A DNA stretch of 64,000 bases from Nibribacter roseus (GTDB lineage: Bacteria; Bacteroidota; Bacteroidia; Cytophagales; Hymenobacteraceae). Both the position numbers and the translations under genes were made by a program. The notes below the pieces were generated by a model. It was not told the origin of the DNA, ran no database searches, and worked only from the letters and a program-made list of their open reading frames with translations. Shown here one piece after another: positions 35,126 through 43,011 of this stretch. The stretch covers positions 372,001-436,000 of the forward strand of contig NZ_JBHSYQ010000016.1 in NCBI RefSeq assembly GCF_042662225.1. The letters are read 5' to 3'. Each line of letters begins with the position of its first letter. The stretch's first letter is position 1.

Positions 35126-36265
35126 ATGATTCGAAAACGAATTCTGCTGGCCTCCCTCCTAAAGCCTGCTACAGACACCCGTTTGTTTGAAAAAATAGGT
35201 AAAAGTTTGGCAAAACTGCCGGAGCTGGAAATTCATGTGGCTGGTTATTTAGCCCCCCTGCCACCCACAGAAGAGGCCTACGGCATCACCTTCCACACTA
35301 TATTCTACTTCCCCCGACTGTCTGCGCAAAGATTATTGGCACAAATAAAGTACTGGCGTTTACTAAAAGAGCTGAAGCCTGATTTAGTGGTGGTTGCCAC
35401 TCATGAATTACTATTCACCACTTGGCTGTACTGCCGCCAGCACAAAGCTAAGCTCGTGTACGATGTTCAGGAAAACTACTTCCTCAACCTAACAACTCAA
35501 AACATTTACAGGCACGGGTTGGGCAACATACTTGGTCATACCATAAGGGGAATTGAAAAAAATATAGCGCCTAAGGTTGATCATTTTTTCTTAGCCGAAG
35601 AAAGCTACATCAATGAGCTGCCATTTCTGGACAGCAGGTTTACGGTGCTGCAGAATAAATACATTCACCCGCATGGTCAAAAGCTAATGCATAGAATCAT
35701 GCCTGTGGTTTTAAAAAACAAGAACCCTCTGCGCCTGTTATACTCCGGTACCATCTCCAAACTATATGGTGTATTAGAGGCGGTAAAGTTCATATCTGAA
35801 TTGCGACAGTGGGTGCCGAATGCTGAGTTAACCATAGCTGGCTACTGTGCCGATGCCTCATTTTTAAAAGAACTACAGCAGCAGATATCCAAATTGCCGT
35901 ACATAAAATTAGTGGGAGGAAGTGAGCTGTTGCCCCACCGTCAGATTCTGGAACTTGAGCAGACGCACCACATTGGTTTGCTCCCGTACCAGCCGCACCC
36001 TAGTACATTCAGCTGTATACCTACTAAGTTATTTGAGTATCAGGCAAACGGACTGGTCATTGTAGCGCAGGAAAACCCGCTATGGGAAACGATGATCACA
36101 GATAATTCTTCTGGGCTATCATTAAATTTTTCAATGCCTGTTGATCAACACTTTGCATACACCTTATTAAACCAACAGTTCTACTTAAAAGGGGCACCAC
36201 AACTGGTTTTATGGGAGCAGGAAGAGGTAGTTTTGCAGCAGGTAATTAGGCAGCTACTGACATAA
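35126..36265 (+). CDS. GT4-like glycosyltransferase
   Basis: 379-residue protein with a GT-B glycosyltransferase fold. The N-terminal half has MIRKRILLASLLKPATDTRLFEKIGK and DLVVVATHELLFTTWLYCRQ; the C-terminal nucleotide-sugar domain contains RLLYSGTISKLYGVLEAVKFI (the G-T-[IL]-x-x-x-K-G-like start), AELTIAGYCADASFL and IGLLPYQPHPSTFSCIPTKLFEYQANGLVIVAQ, the usual PxKxxEYxAxG block that binds the donor. Donor and acceptor are unknown. The gene is divergent from dapD, 46 bases apart, and is followed by the metal-operon promoter. Confidence 0.87.
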   Translation: MIRKRILLASLLKPATDTRLFEKIGKSLAKLPELEIHVAGYLAPLPPTEEAYGITFHTIFYFPRLSAQRLLAQIKYWRLLKELKPDLVVVATHELLFTTWLYCRQHKAKLVYDVQENYFLNLTTQNIYRHGLGNILGHTIRGIEKNIAPKVDHFFLAEESYINELPFLDSRFTVLQNKYIHPHGQKLMHRIMPVVLKNKNPLRLLYSGTISKLYGVLEAVKFISELRQWVPNAELTIAGYCADASFLKELQQQISKLPYIKLVGGSELLPHRQILELEQTHHIGLLPYQPHPSTFSCIPTKLFEYQANGLVIVAQENPLWETMITDNSSGLSLNFSMPVDQHFAYTLLNQQFYLKGAPQLVLWEQEEVVLQQVIRQLLT

Positions 36266-36285
36266 TAACAGCTACAGAAACAAAA

Positions 36286-36327
36286 TTTAGACAAACCTAA
36301 ACTTTTATTTATACATACGTATATTTG
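36286..36327 (+). promoter_or_regulatory. Promoter with candidate DtxR/MntR-type operator
   Basis: An interrupted palindrome TTTAG-acaaac-CTAAA (36286-36301) lies about where the -33 element should be, and TATATTTG (36320-36327), a -7 box TAnnTTTG, follows. The ATG is 8 bases later. Because the operon includes a DtxR-family regulator, this is a good candidate for its own binding site. Confidence 0.55.
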
Positions 36328-36334
36328 TGCAGCT

Positions 36335-37345
36335 ATGACAAAACAACTAAGAAATTCCCGTATTGCTGGCCTCGGCCATTATGTACCTGAAAAGGTTGTG
36401 AAGAACGCAGACCTGGAGAAACTCATGGACACCTCTGATGCCTGGATTCAGGAGCGCACCGGCATCAAAGAGCGTCGTTATTTTGAACCAGGCAAAGACA
36501 CCACCGCCAACATGGCCGCTAAAGCTGCCCATAAGGCGCTGGAGCAGGCCGGACTTGAGGCAAAGGAACTGGACATGATTGTATTCGCTACTCTGAGTCC
36601 TGACTATTTCTTTCCAGGCTCAGGCGTGTTGCTGCAGCGTGAGTTGGGCTTGAAAGATATTCCCTGCTTTGACGTACGCAACCAGTGCTCCGGTTTTATC
36701 TATGCCCTTTCCCTGGGCGACCAGTTCATTAAAACTGGCATGTACAACAATGTACTGGTGGTGGGCTCTGAAATTCACTCATCAGGCCTAGAGTTTAATG
36801 ACCGAGGTCGCGCTGTTTCAGTAATTTTTGGCGACGGTGCCGGTGCTGCCGTACTCACTCCTTCTGACAGCCTTGACAAAGGAATTCTATCTACCCACTT
36901 GCACGCAGAGGGCGAATTTGCCGAAGAACTGGCAGCCACCATGCCATCCAGCAACTTGCCTGAGCGCCTGACGCATGAAATGATTGACAACGGCTCTATA
37001 TACCCGTACATGAACGGCAGCACTGTGTTCAAACATGCAGTTACCCGTTTTCCGGAGGTGATTATGGAGGCCTTGGACCAGAACGGATATACTTCCGCCG
37101 ATATTGATTTGGTGGTGCCACACCAGGCTAATTTGCGCATTATTCAGTTTATTCAACAGAAGATGCAGCTGAGTGAGGAGAAAGTCTTCAGCAACATACA
37201 GAAATACGGAAACACCACGGCTGCTTCAGTACCCATTGCTTTCTCTGAAGCTTTTGAGGAAGGACGCGTGAAAGAAGGTGATTTGGTTTGTTTAGCCGCC
37301 TTCGGTAGTGGCTTTACTTGGGCCTCAGCCTTAATCCGCTGGTAG
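36335..37345 (+). CDS. FabH-like beta-ketoacyl-ACP synthase III
   Basis: 336-residue thiolase-fold condensing enzyme. It carries the KAS III triad: Cys118 in FDVRNQCSGFIYALSL, His in VVPHQANLRIIQF and Asn in YGNTTAASVPIAFSE. The N-terminus IAGLGHYVPEKVVKNADL is typical. FabH normally starts fatty-acid elongation from acetyl- or branched acyl-CoA; this copy is the first gene of a metal-transport block, 12 bases before the regulator, and no other fatty-acid genes are near, so it may be a specialised paralogue and not the housekeeping fabH. I leave the symbol blank for that reason. Confidence 0.88.
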   Translation: MTKQLRNSRIAGLGHYVPEKVVKNADLEKLMDTSDAWIQERTGIKERRYFEPGKDTTANMAAKAAHKALEQAGLEAKELDMIVFATLSPDYFFPGSGVLLQRELGLKDIPCFDVRNQCSGFIYALSLGDQFIKTGMYNNVLVVGSEIHSSGLEFNDRGRAVSVIFGDGAGAAVLTPSDSLDKGILSTHLHAEGEFAEELAATMPSSNLPERLTHEMIDNGSIYPYMNGSTVFKHAVTRFPEVIMEALDQNGYTSADIDLVVPHQANLRIIQFIQQKMQLSEEKVFSNIQKYGNTTAASVPIAFSEAFEEGRVKEGDLVCLAAFGSGFTWASALIRW

Positions 37346-37357
37346 TTAAAAAAGGAA

Positions 37358-38017
37358 ATGCATAGTACCGCTGAAGAGAATTACATCAAAGCCATCTATA
37401 AACTGTCAGGCGGCGGTGCCCACGGTGTGAGTACCAATGCTCTGGCAGATGCTTTAGATACCAAGCCTGCATCGGTGAGCGACATGCTGCGCAAACTCAG
37501 CGCCAAAGACTTGGTGCATTACGTGAAATACCGCGGCGTACAGCTCACCGACGATGGCCGAAGGGTTGCATTGAGGATCATCCGTAAGCATCGTTTATGG
37601 GAAGTCTTTCTGGTGCAGAAACTTAACTTCGCATGGGACGAGGTACATGAGGTGGCTGAACAGATGGAACATGTGAAGTCTGAGTTACTCGTGAACAGGT
37701 TAGACACTTTCCTGAACCACCCTAGGGTAGATCCACACGGAGACCCAATCCCGACCGAGAATGGCGAGATTCCGCAGGTAGAGCAAAAAGCGCTGTCAGC
37801 CTTGGAGGTTGAACAAACAGGCATTGTGTGCCGGGTAAAAGATTCACAACCAGCCTTTTTACAGTACCTGAACAGAGTGGGTATTCAAATAGGATCTCAC
37901 CTTCAAGTGTTGGATAAAATAGCGTATGATAACTCGTTAGAAATAAACATCAACAGAAACAAAACTGTCATTCTTTCTTCTGATGTTTTATCAAAAATTT
38001 TTGTCATTAAACCGTAA
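37358..38017 (+). CDS. DtxR/MntR-family metal-dependent regulator
   Basis: 219-residue metalloregulator. Residues 1-60 are the winged helix (TAEENYIKAIYKLSGGGAHGVSTNALADALDTKPASVSDMLRKLSAKDLV), then the dimerisation and metal-binding domain (IIRKHRLWEVFLVQKLNFAWDEVHEVAEQMEHVKSELL: Glu and His positions of the primary metal site) followed by an SH3-like FeoA domain (IVCRVKDSQPAFLQYLNRVGI ... LSKIFVIKP). The domain set matches the DtxR/IdeR/MntR group. With Mn/Zn transporter genes next to it, it likely represses the block when metal is plentiful, through the palindrome at 36286. Confidence 0.92.
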   Translation: MHSTAEENYIKAIYKLSGGGAHGVSTNALADALDTKPASVSDMLRKLSAKDLVHYVKYRGVQLTDDGRRVALRIIRKHRLWEVFLVQKLNFAWDEVHEVAEQMEHVKSELLVNRLDTFLNHPRVDPHGDPIPTENGEIPQVEQKALSALEVEQTGIVCRVKDSQPAFLQYLNRVGIQIGSHLQVLDKIAYDNSLEININRNKTVILSSDVLSKIFVIKP

Positions 38018-38018
38018 G

Positions 38019-38058
38019 TTGTTTTAGGCCTGTTTTTATGAAATCAGCTCAAAAATGG
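38019..38058. repeat. Dispersed repeat copy holding a start codon
   Basis: TTGTTTTAGGCCTGTTTTTA with mirror half TCAGCTCAAAAATGG. The ATG of the substrate-binding protein (38038) is in its central loop, and it starts 2 bases after the regulator stop. Confidence 0.7.
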
Positions 38059-38985
38059 CGAATAATTTTTGGATGGCTCATGTGCTTGTTTCTACTGTTT
38101 TCTTCCTGCACTCCGCAGGAAGATACTGCTGAGCTGGCTAAGCAACAAGGGAAACTGTACATTGTCACCACCACGGGAATTCTGCAAGATGCGGTAGCAA
38201 ACGTGGCAGGTGAACGAGCCGTGGTAGAAGCGCTCATGGGCTCAGGCGTAGACCCCCACCTGTACAAGGCTGCCTTAGGTGATTTGCAGAAACTGCGGCA
38301 AGCCGATGTTATCATCTACAACGGCCTGCACCTGGAGGGCAAAATGGGCGAAGTACTGGAGAAGCTATCGCGGCAACAAACCGTATGGGCCGCCGCTGAG
38401 GGCTTGCCTAAAAACAAGCTCCGCCACAGCCCTAATTACCCCGACACCCACGATCCGCACGTTTGGTTTGATGTTCAACTCTGGAGTAAGCTGGTAGCGC
38501 ATGTGTCTGAGAGACTGCAGAAGCATGACCCTGCTCATGCGCAAGAGTATCGCCAAAACACCCAGAAGTACCTGCAGCAGTTGGACAGCCTGCACCAATG
38601 GGCAAAGCAGCAGATTGCCTCTATTCCAGCCCAACAGCGCATCTTGATTACCGCCCACGATGCCTTCGGCTACTTCGGCGACGCTTATAACATTGAAGTG
38701 CGGGGTTTACAGGGAATTTCCACCATGTCAGAATTCGGCCTGCGGGACGTGAGCTCTTTGGTTGATTTCATCACGAAGCGGAAAATAAAAGCGGTGTTTG
38801 TAGAAACCTCCGTTTCTAACAAAGCCATAGAAGCCGTGCAGGAAGGAAGTAAACAGCGCGGTCAACAGGTGAAAATTGGCGGCAACCTCTACTCCGACGC
38901 ACTCGGCGAAGCAGGCGGCCCAGCAGGTACTTACATAGGCATGGTTAAAGCCAATGTGCAGAAGATAGTTGAAGCGCTTAAGTAA
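38038..38985 (+). CDS. Metal ABC transporter substrate-binding lipoprotein (TroA/ZnuA/MntC-like)
   Basis: 315-residue cluster A-I binding protein that delivers Mn2+ or Zn2+ (less likely Fe2+) to the permease. The signal ends in a lipobox (MCLFLLFSSC). Metal ligands by family position: His of GVDPHLYKAAL, His of DTHDPHVWFDVQLW, His in LITAHDAFGYF and the Asp region of LYSDALG. The segment YNIEVRGLQGISTMSEFGLRDV is the usual long backbone helix area. It lacks the His/Asp-rich loop of ZnuA, favouring a Mn-type system. Its start codon lies inside a dispersed repeat. Confidence 0.93.
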   Translation: MKSAQKWRIIFGWLMCLFLLFSSCTPQEDTAELAKQQGKLYIVTTTGILQDAVANVAGERAVVEALMGSGVDPHLYKAALGDLQKLRQADVIIYNGLHLEGKMGEVLEKLSRQQTVWAAAEGLPKNKLRHSPNYPDTHDPHVWFDVQLWSKLVAHVSERLQKHDPAHAQEYRQNTQKYLQQLDSLHQWAKQQIASIPAQQRILITAHDAFGYFGDAYNIEVRGLQGISTMSEFGLRDVSSLVDFITKRKIKAVFVETSVSNKAIEAVQEGSKQRGQQVKIGGNLYSDALGEAGGPAGTYIGMVKANVQKIVEALK

Positions 38986-39068
38986 TGATTAATGACTAAT
39001 ATCTGCTCATTTATTAATACCCATTGTTAACTACCTATTAATCATTACTCATTGTTCATTAATCATTA
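38983..39068. repeat. Inverted repeat TAATGATTAATGA / TCATTAATCATTA
   Basis: 13-bp arms (38983-38995 and 39056-39068) flank an AT-rich spacer between the binding-protein and ATPase genes. A processing or partial termination hairpin within the operon is possible. Confidence 0.55.
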
Positions 39069-39077
39069 CAAAAAGAG

Positions 39078-39881
39078 ATGATACAACACGTGACAGACCC
39101 GGTATTGGAGGTGCATGATTTGACGGTGAGTTACCAGCGAAAGCCAGTGTTGTGGGATGTGGACCTGACCCTTCCCCATAAATCTTTGGTTGGAGTTATA
39201 GGTCCCAATGGCGCCGGAAAATCGACTTTGATTAAAGCCATTATGGGATTGCTGCCGCTTAACAGCGGATATGTGCAATTGTTCGGAAAGTCTTTAGATG
39301 AGATTCGCAAAAAGGTAAGTTATGTACCGCAGCGGGAGTCGGTGGATTGGGATTTTCCGGCCTCTGCGCTGGATGTGGCTATGATGGGCACCTATGGCCA
39401 ATTAGGGCTGTTTAGCAGACCCGGCGCGAAACAGAAGCAGCAGGCCCTGGAGGCGCTGGAGAAAGTAGGCATGCAGGATTTCGCTAATCGGCAGATTTCA
39501 CAGCTATCGGGTGGGCAGCAGCAGCGGGTATTCTTGGCCCGAGCCCTTGCCCAAGACGCTGATTTATACCTCATGGATGAACCCTTCGCGGGAGTAGACA
39601 TTGCTACTGAAACGGCTATTATTGAACTGCTCCGGCAAATGCGCGAGGCGGGCAAAACAGTGGTGGTGGTGCACCATGACCTGCAGAGTGCCCAAGATTA
39701 TTTTGATTGGGTAATTCTGTTGAACATGCGCTTAGTCGCCTCTGGCCCCACTGCTGAAACCCTCACTCCTGCCCTATTGGAAAAAACCTATGGCGGCCGC
39801 CTCACCGAGCTTAGCCGGGTAAGCGAGTTGCTCCACAAAAAGAACTTCCCTATTCGGGAGAAAAAACCGGTTCGGCCATGA
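39078..39881 (+). CDS. Metal ABC transporter ATP-binding protein
   Basis: 267-residue ATPase of the Mn/Zn importer. Walker A VIGPNGAGKSTLIKA, Q-loop SYVPQRESVDWDFP (the QRESVDWDFP block is typical of Mn/Zn-type systems), signature LSGGQQQRVFLARALAQ and Walker B LYLMDEPFAGVD are intact. It overlaps the first permease gene by 4 bases (ATGA), showing tight coupling. Confidence 0.95.
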   Translation: MIQHVTDPVLEVHDLTVSYQRKPVLWDVDLTLPHKSLVGVIGPNGAGKSTLIKAIMGLLPLNSGYVQLFGKSLDEIRKKVSYVPQRESVDWDFPASALDVAMMGTYGQLGLFSRPGAKQKQQALEALEKVGMQDFANRQISQLSGGQQQRVFLARALAQDADLYLMDEPFAGVDIATETAIIELLRQMREAGKTVVVVHHDLQSAQDYFDWVILLNMRLVASGPTAETLTPALLEKTYGGRLTELSRVSELLHKKNFPIREKKPVRP

Positions 39882-41170
39882 ACACACTGTGGGAGTTTTT
39901 AAGCATGTCTGATGCCAATGTGCGCTACGTCACATTAGGTTCTATACTACTGGCGGCTAGTTCGGCAGTAGTGGGCTGCTTTACTGTGCTCCGCAAACGC
40001 GCCTTGGTAGGCGATGCCGTGGCCCACGCGGTTCTCCCAGGGGTTTGTCTGGCCTTTATGTTAACCGGAGAAAAAAATCAACTTATCCTGTTATTGGGAT
40101 CCTTTCTCACTGGCTGGCTTTCGCTGGTAGTCATTGATTTTATTACTGCCAAGAGCCGAATAAAAGAAGACACTGCCATTGGGCTGGTGCTGTCGGTTTT
40201 CTTCGGGGTAGGCATTCTGTTCCTGACCTCTATTCAGCACTCAGGCAACGAAAACCAGAGTGGGCTGGACAAGTTCCTGTTCGGGAGCGCGGCTGCTTTG
40301 GTGGGCCAAGATTTAGTTACCTTTGGTATTGTGGCGGTGCTGCTGCTGTTGAGCGTGGTGCTGCTGTACAAAGAATTCAAGCTCATCAGTTTTGATGTGG
40401 CGTATGCTCGCACCATTGGGTTGCCAGTACGGGGGCTGGAACTGCTGCTTACTACCTTAACTGTTTTGGCAGTGGTAGTGGGCATTCAGAGCGTGGGCGT
40501 AGTACTCATGAGCGCCATGCTCATTACACCTGCCGCCGCCGCCCGTTTCTGGACCGACCGCTTAGGTGTGATGGTGGTCATTGCGGCGGCTATGAGTGCC
40601 TTCTGCGGAGCGGCCGGGGCATTTGTCTCCTACACCGCCCCCGCCATGCCCACCGGACCTTGGATAGTGATGCTGCTTTCGCTTCTGGCCATCTTCTCCT
40701 TCGTCTTAGCGCCTAAAACTGGACTGGCTGCCCGGTTGCTGCTACAGCGTAAAGTGCGCCGCCAGATGATGCGTGAGAATATTCTAAAAACTTTGTTTCT
40801 CTTGGGCGAGGCGCAGGATAACTACAGCCACAGCTACTCAAACAAGCAAATTCGTGACCGCCGTGAACTGCCCTTGCTCCGGATGAAGGAAGGATTGCTG
40901 GTACTCCGTCGGCAGGGGCTGGTGACCAAGAGCAGCCAAGGCTGGGCTTTAACCGATGCTGGCAAGAAAGAGGCGCAGCGGGTAGTGCGATTGCACCGGC
41001 TCTGGGAGTTGTACCTCACGCAGTACCTTCAAGTGGCCTCAGACCACGTGCATGAAGATGCCGAATCTATTGAACATGTGCTTACACCTGAGCTGGAGCG
41101 CCGCCTTGAGGAACTCCTGGACTACCCTACACAAGACCCGCACCAAACCATTATTCCGCAACAACCATGA
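39878..41170 (+). CDS. Metal ABC permease fused to a C-terminal DtxR-like domain
   Basis: 430-residue protein. Residues 1-290 are a typical ABC-3 permease (ZnuB/MntB/TroC-type) with eight or nine hydrophobic segments, e.g. YVTLGSILLAASSAVVGCFTVL, ALVGDAVAHAVLPGVCLAFML and VVVGIQSVGVVLMSAMLITPAAAARFW. From about residue 300 a cytoplasmic domain follows: a helix-turn-helix (LLRMKEGLLVLRRQGLVTKSSQGWALTDAGKK) and a DtxR-like dimerisation/metal region (AQRVVRLHRLWELYLTQYLQVASDHVHEDAESIEHVLTPELERRLEELL). This part resembles the regulator at 37358. It might sense intracellular metal and gate the channel, or it might bind DNA at the membrane. Overlaps the next permease by 4 bases. Confidence 0.9.
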   Translation: MNTLWEFLSMSDANVRYVTLGSILLAASSAVVGCFTVLRKRALVGDAVAHAVLPGVCLAFMLTGEKNQLILLLGSFLTGWLSLVVIDFITAKSRIKEDTAIGLVLSVFFGVGILFLTSIQHSGNENQSGLDKFLFGSAAALVGQDLVTFGIVAVLLLLSVVLLYKEFKLISFDVAYARTIGLPVRGLELLLTTLTVLAVVVGIQSVGVVLMSAMLITPAAAARFWTDRLGVMVVIAAAMSAFCGAAGAFVSYTAPAMPTGPWIVMLLSLLAIFSFVLAPKTGLAARLLLQRKVRRQMMRENILKTLFLLGEAQDNYSHSYSNKQIRDRRELPLLRMKEGLLVLRRQGLVTKSSQGWALTDAGKKEAQRVVRLHRLWELYLTQYLQVASDHVHEDAESIEHVLTPELERRLEELLDYPTQDPHQTIIPQQP

Positions 41171-42066
41171 ACCTAGATGCATTCTGGATAATAATGACTG
41201 GGTCATTGGTGGCAATCAGCAGCGGTTTACTGGGCTGCTTCCTGATTCTGCGCCGCATGGCCATGGTGGGCGATGCCATATCGCACGCCGTGCTGCCGGG
41301 TATTGTGTTGGCTTTTCTGTTCAGCGGCACCCGCGAAGTCTGGTCTATGCTCTTTGGCGCCGCAGCCTTGGGCGTGGTCTGTACTTTCCTGATTGAGTTC
41401 TTCCACAAGAAAGCCCGAGTTCCAGCCGATGCCTCTATTGGTGTTACCTTTACCTGGCTCTTCGCGCTGGGCATAATTCTGATTACTGTTTATGCGGGAC
41501 AGGTAGATTTAGACCAGGACTGCGTGCTGTACGGCGAAATTGCCTATGTGCCCTTAGATACTTGGATAACTGAATCGGGACTATCCCTTGGTCCCCGCAC
41601 CGTCTGGATGATGGCGGGCGTGACATTGGTTATTTTGGCTTTTATAACACTGTTTTACCGGCAGCTGTACCTCACTTCCTTTGATCCTGCATTTGCCGCC
41701 GCCATTGGGATTTCAACTTCATTGTGGTACTACCTGCTCATGGGTGCTGTTTCACTCACTACCGTGGCTTCGTTTGAATCAGTGGGGGCCATTTTGGTGG
41801 TGGCCTTGATGGTAGGACCTGCCGCTACTGCTTACCTGCTTACAGACCAACTCAAGGTCATGCTGATACTTTCCGCCGTGTTTGGCGTTGTGGCTTCTTT
41901 TGCCGGTTATTACCTGGCGCTATGGCTGGATGGATCAGTGGCCGGTGCTATTTCAGTCATTATTGGTTTGGAGTTCCTGTTGGCCTTTGTGTTTTCACCC
42001 ACACATGGGTTGGTGTCAAGAAGACGGCATTTAGTTGTGACTACGCCACAGCCTGCTTCAGCTTAA
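41167..42066 (+). CDS. Metal ABC transporter permease, second subunit
   Basis: 299-residue ABC-3 permease (MntD/TroD-like) without the regulatory extension. It has the same hydrophobic plan: WIIMTGSLVAISSGLLGCFLIL, AMVGDAISHAVLPGIVLAFLF, YYLLMGAVSLTTVASFESVGAILVVALMVGPAATAYLL. It presumably forms a heterodimer with the fused permease, as in TroCD and MntCD. Last gene of the coupled operon. Confidence 0.94.
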   Translation: MNLDAFWIIMTGSLVAISSGLLGCFLILRRMAMVGDAISHAVLPGIVLAFLFSGTREVWSMLFGAAALGVVCTFLIEFFHKKARVPADASIGVTFTWLFALGIILITVYAGQVDLDQDCVLYGEIAYVPLDTWITESGLSLGPRTVWMMAGVTLVILAFITLFYRQLYLTSFDPAFAAAIGISTSLWYYLLMGAVSLTTVASFESVGAILVVALMVGPAATAYLLTDQLKVMLILSAVFGVVASFAGYYLALWLDGSVAGAISVIIGLEFLLAFVFSPTHGLVSRRRHLVVTTPQPASA

Positions 42067-42388
42067 GCCACTGCCTTTATTTATGTAGTGTTGTGCGGAG
42101 AGTAAGCCTAGCGCTCTACGCACTGCTGAATAGCCAATCTCCTGATTAGCATTACAGTGTTACCATTGGCTACTGGCTCAGACAATCGCAGGTCTAGAAT
42201 ACGCATCAAGGTTTTTTGTGCAAGTCTTTTTGCCCTGATTTTAGTAAAACCAATCAAAATATCCCCTGATGCTCAATACAATACCTACTCCTGCTTTACG
42301 TACTTATAGAAGTATATAGTGCAGCTGCAACTTTAATGGAACCTACTTTCCTAGGCGCTGTTTAAATAGATATATCGACCTAAAGCCA
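42067..42388. other. Intergenic region, 322 bases
   Basis: No gene found. A possible decayed dispersed-repeat half (CTGATTTTAGTAAAACC near 42235) is seen, otherwise nothing definite. The promoter of the thioredoxin-like gene should lie near the 3' end. Confidence 0.4.
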
Positions 42389-42892
42389 ATGCGAATTCTT
42401 TTTTTCCTTTTACTGGTTCTATTTACTTCTGGTGGAATGACCTTTCGGGAAAATTCATCGGAAGCAGAATTGGCAAATTTGGATAATAAGCCTGCCCTGC
42501 AGTGGCTCACGCTGGAAGAGGCGCTGGTGAAAAGTAAGCAGCACCCGAAGAAGATTCTGATTGACGTTTACACTGACTGGTGCGGCTACTGTAAGAAAAT
42601 GGATAAGCAGGTGTACCAGAACGTAGCAGTGGTAGACAAACTTAACCGTGATTTTTACGTGGTGAAACTGAATGCAGAATCGCGGCAGCCTATTACTATA
42701 AACGGCACCACTTACCGCTTTAAGCCGGAATACAAAGCGCATGAGCTGGCGGTGGCACTATTACAAGGGGAGCTGAGTTATCCGTCTACGGTTTTTCTGA
42801 ACGAACAGCAGCAAGTCATGCAGCGCGTGGCTGGTTATATTCCCCCTAAAGATTTCTTGCAAGGCTTGGAATACATTGCTACACAGAAGTAG
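42389..42892 (+). CDS. Exported thioredoxin-like protein
   Basis: 167-residue protein with a signal peptide (MRILFFLLLVLFTSGGMTF) and a thioredoxin fold. Active-site motif is VYTDWCGYCKKMDKQVY (CGYC), as in the DsbD C-terminal / thioredoxin_7 type. Later strands include FYVVKLNAESRQPITING and the cis-Pro region SYPSTVFLNEQQQVMQRVAGY. It probably keeps periplasmic cysteines reduced or isomerises disulphides. Single gene before mnmE with a repeat in between. Confidence 0.9.
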   Translation: MRILFFLLLVLFTSGGMTFRENSSEAELANLDNKPALQWLTLEEALVKSKQHPKKILIDVYTDWCGYCKKMDKQVYQNVAVVDKLNRDFYVVKLNAESRQPITINGTTYRFKPEYKAHELAVALLQGELSYPSTVFLNEQQQVMQRVAGYIPPKDFLQGLEYIATQK

Positions 42893-42945
42893 CCTTTCTA
42901 CTTCCTTACCTGCTTCATCAGACCAAGAAGCAATTCAGCTTTTCT

Positions 42946-42987
42946 GCCGTTTTTAGTCTAAATTTGCAAAATCAGGCCTAAAACGGC
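42946..42987. repeat. Dispersed palindromic repeat, variant arms
   Basis: Outer arms here are GCCGTTTTTAG and CTAAAACGGC instead of CTGTTTTAG; the arms have covaried, so the hairpin is kept. Before mnmE. Confidence 0.75.
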
Positions 42988-43011
42988 TTTTACGTTAGAA
43001 CCTCATTTGTT

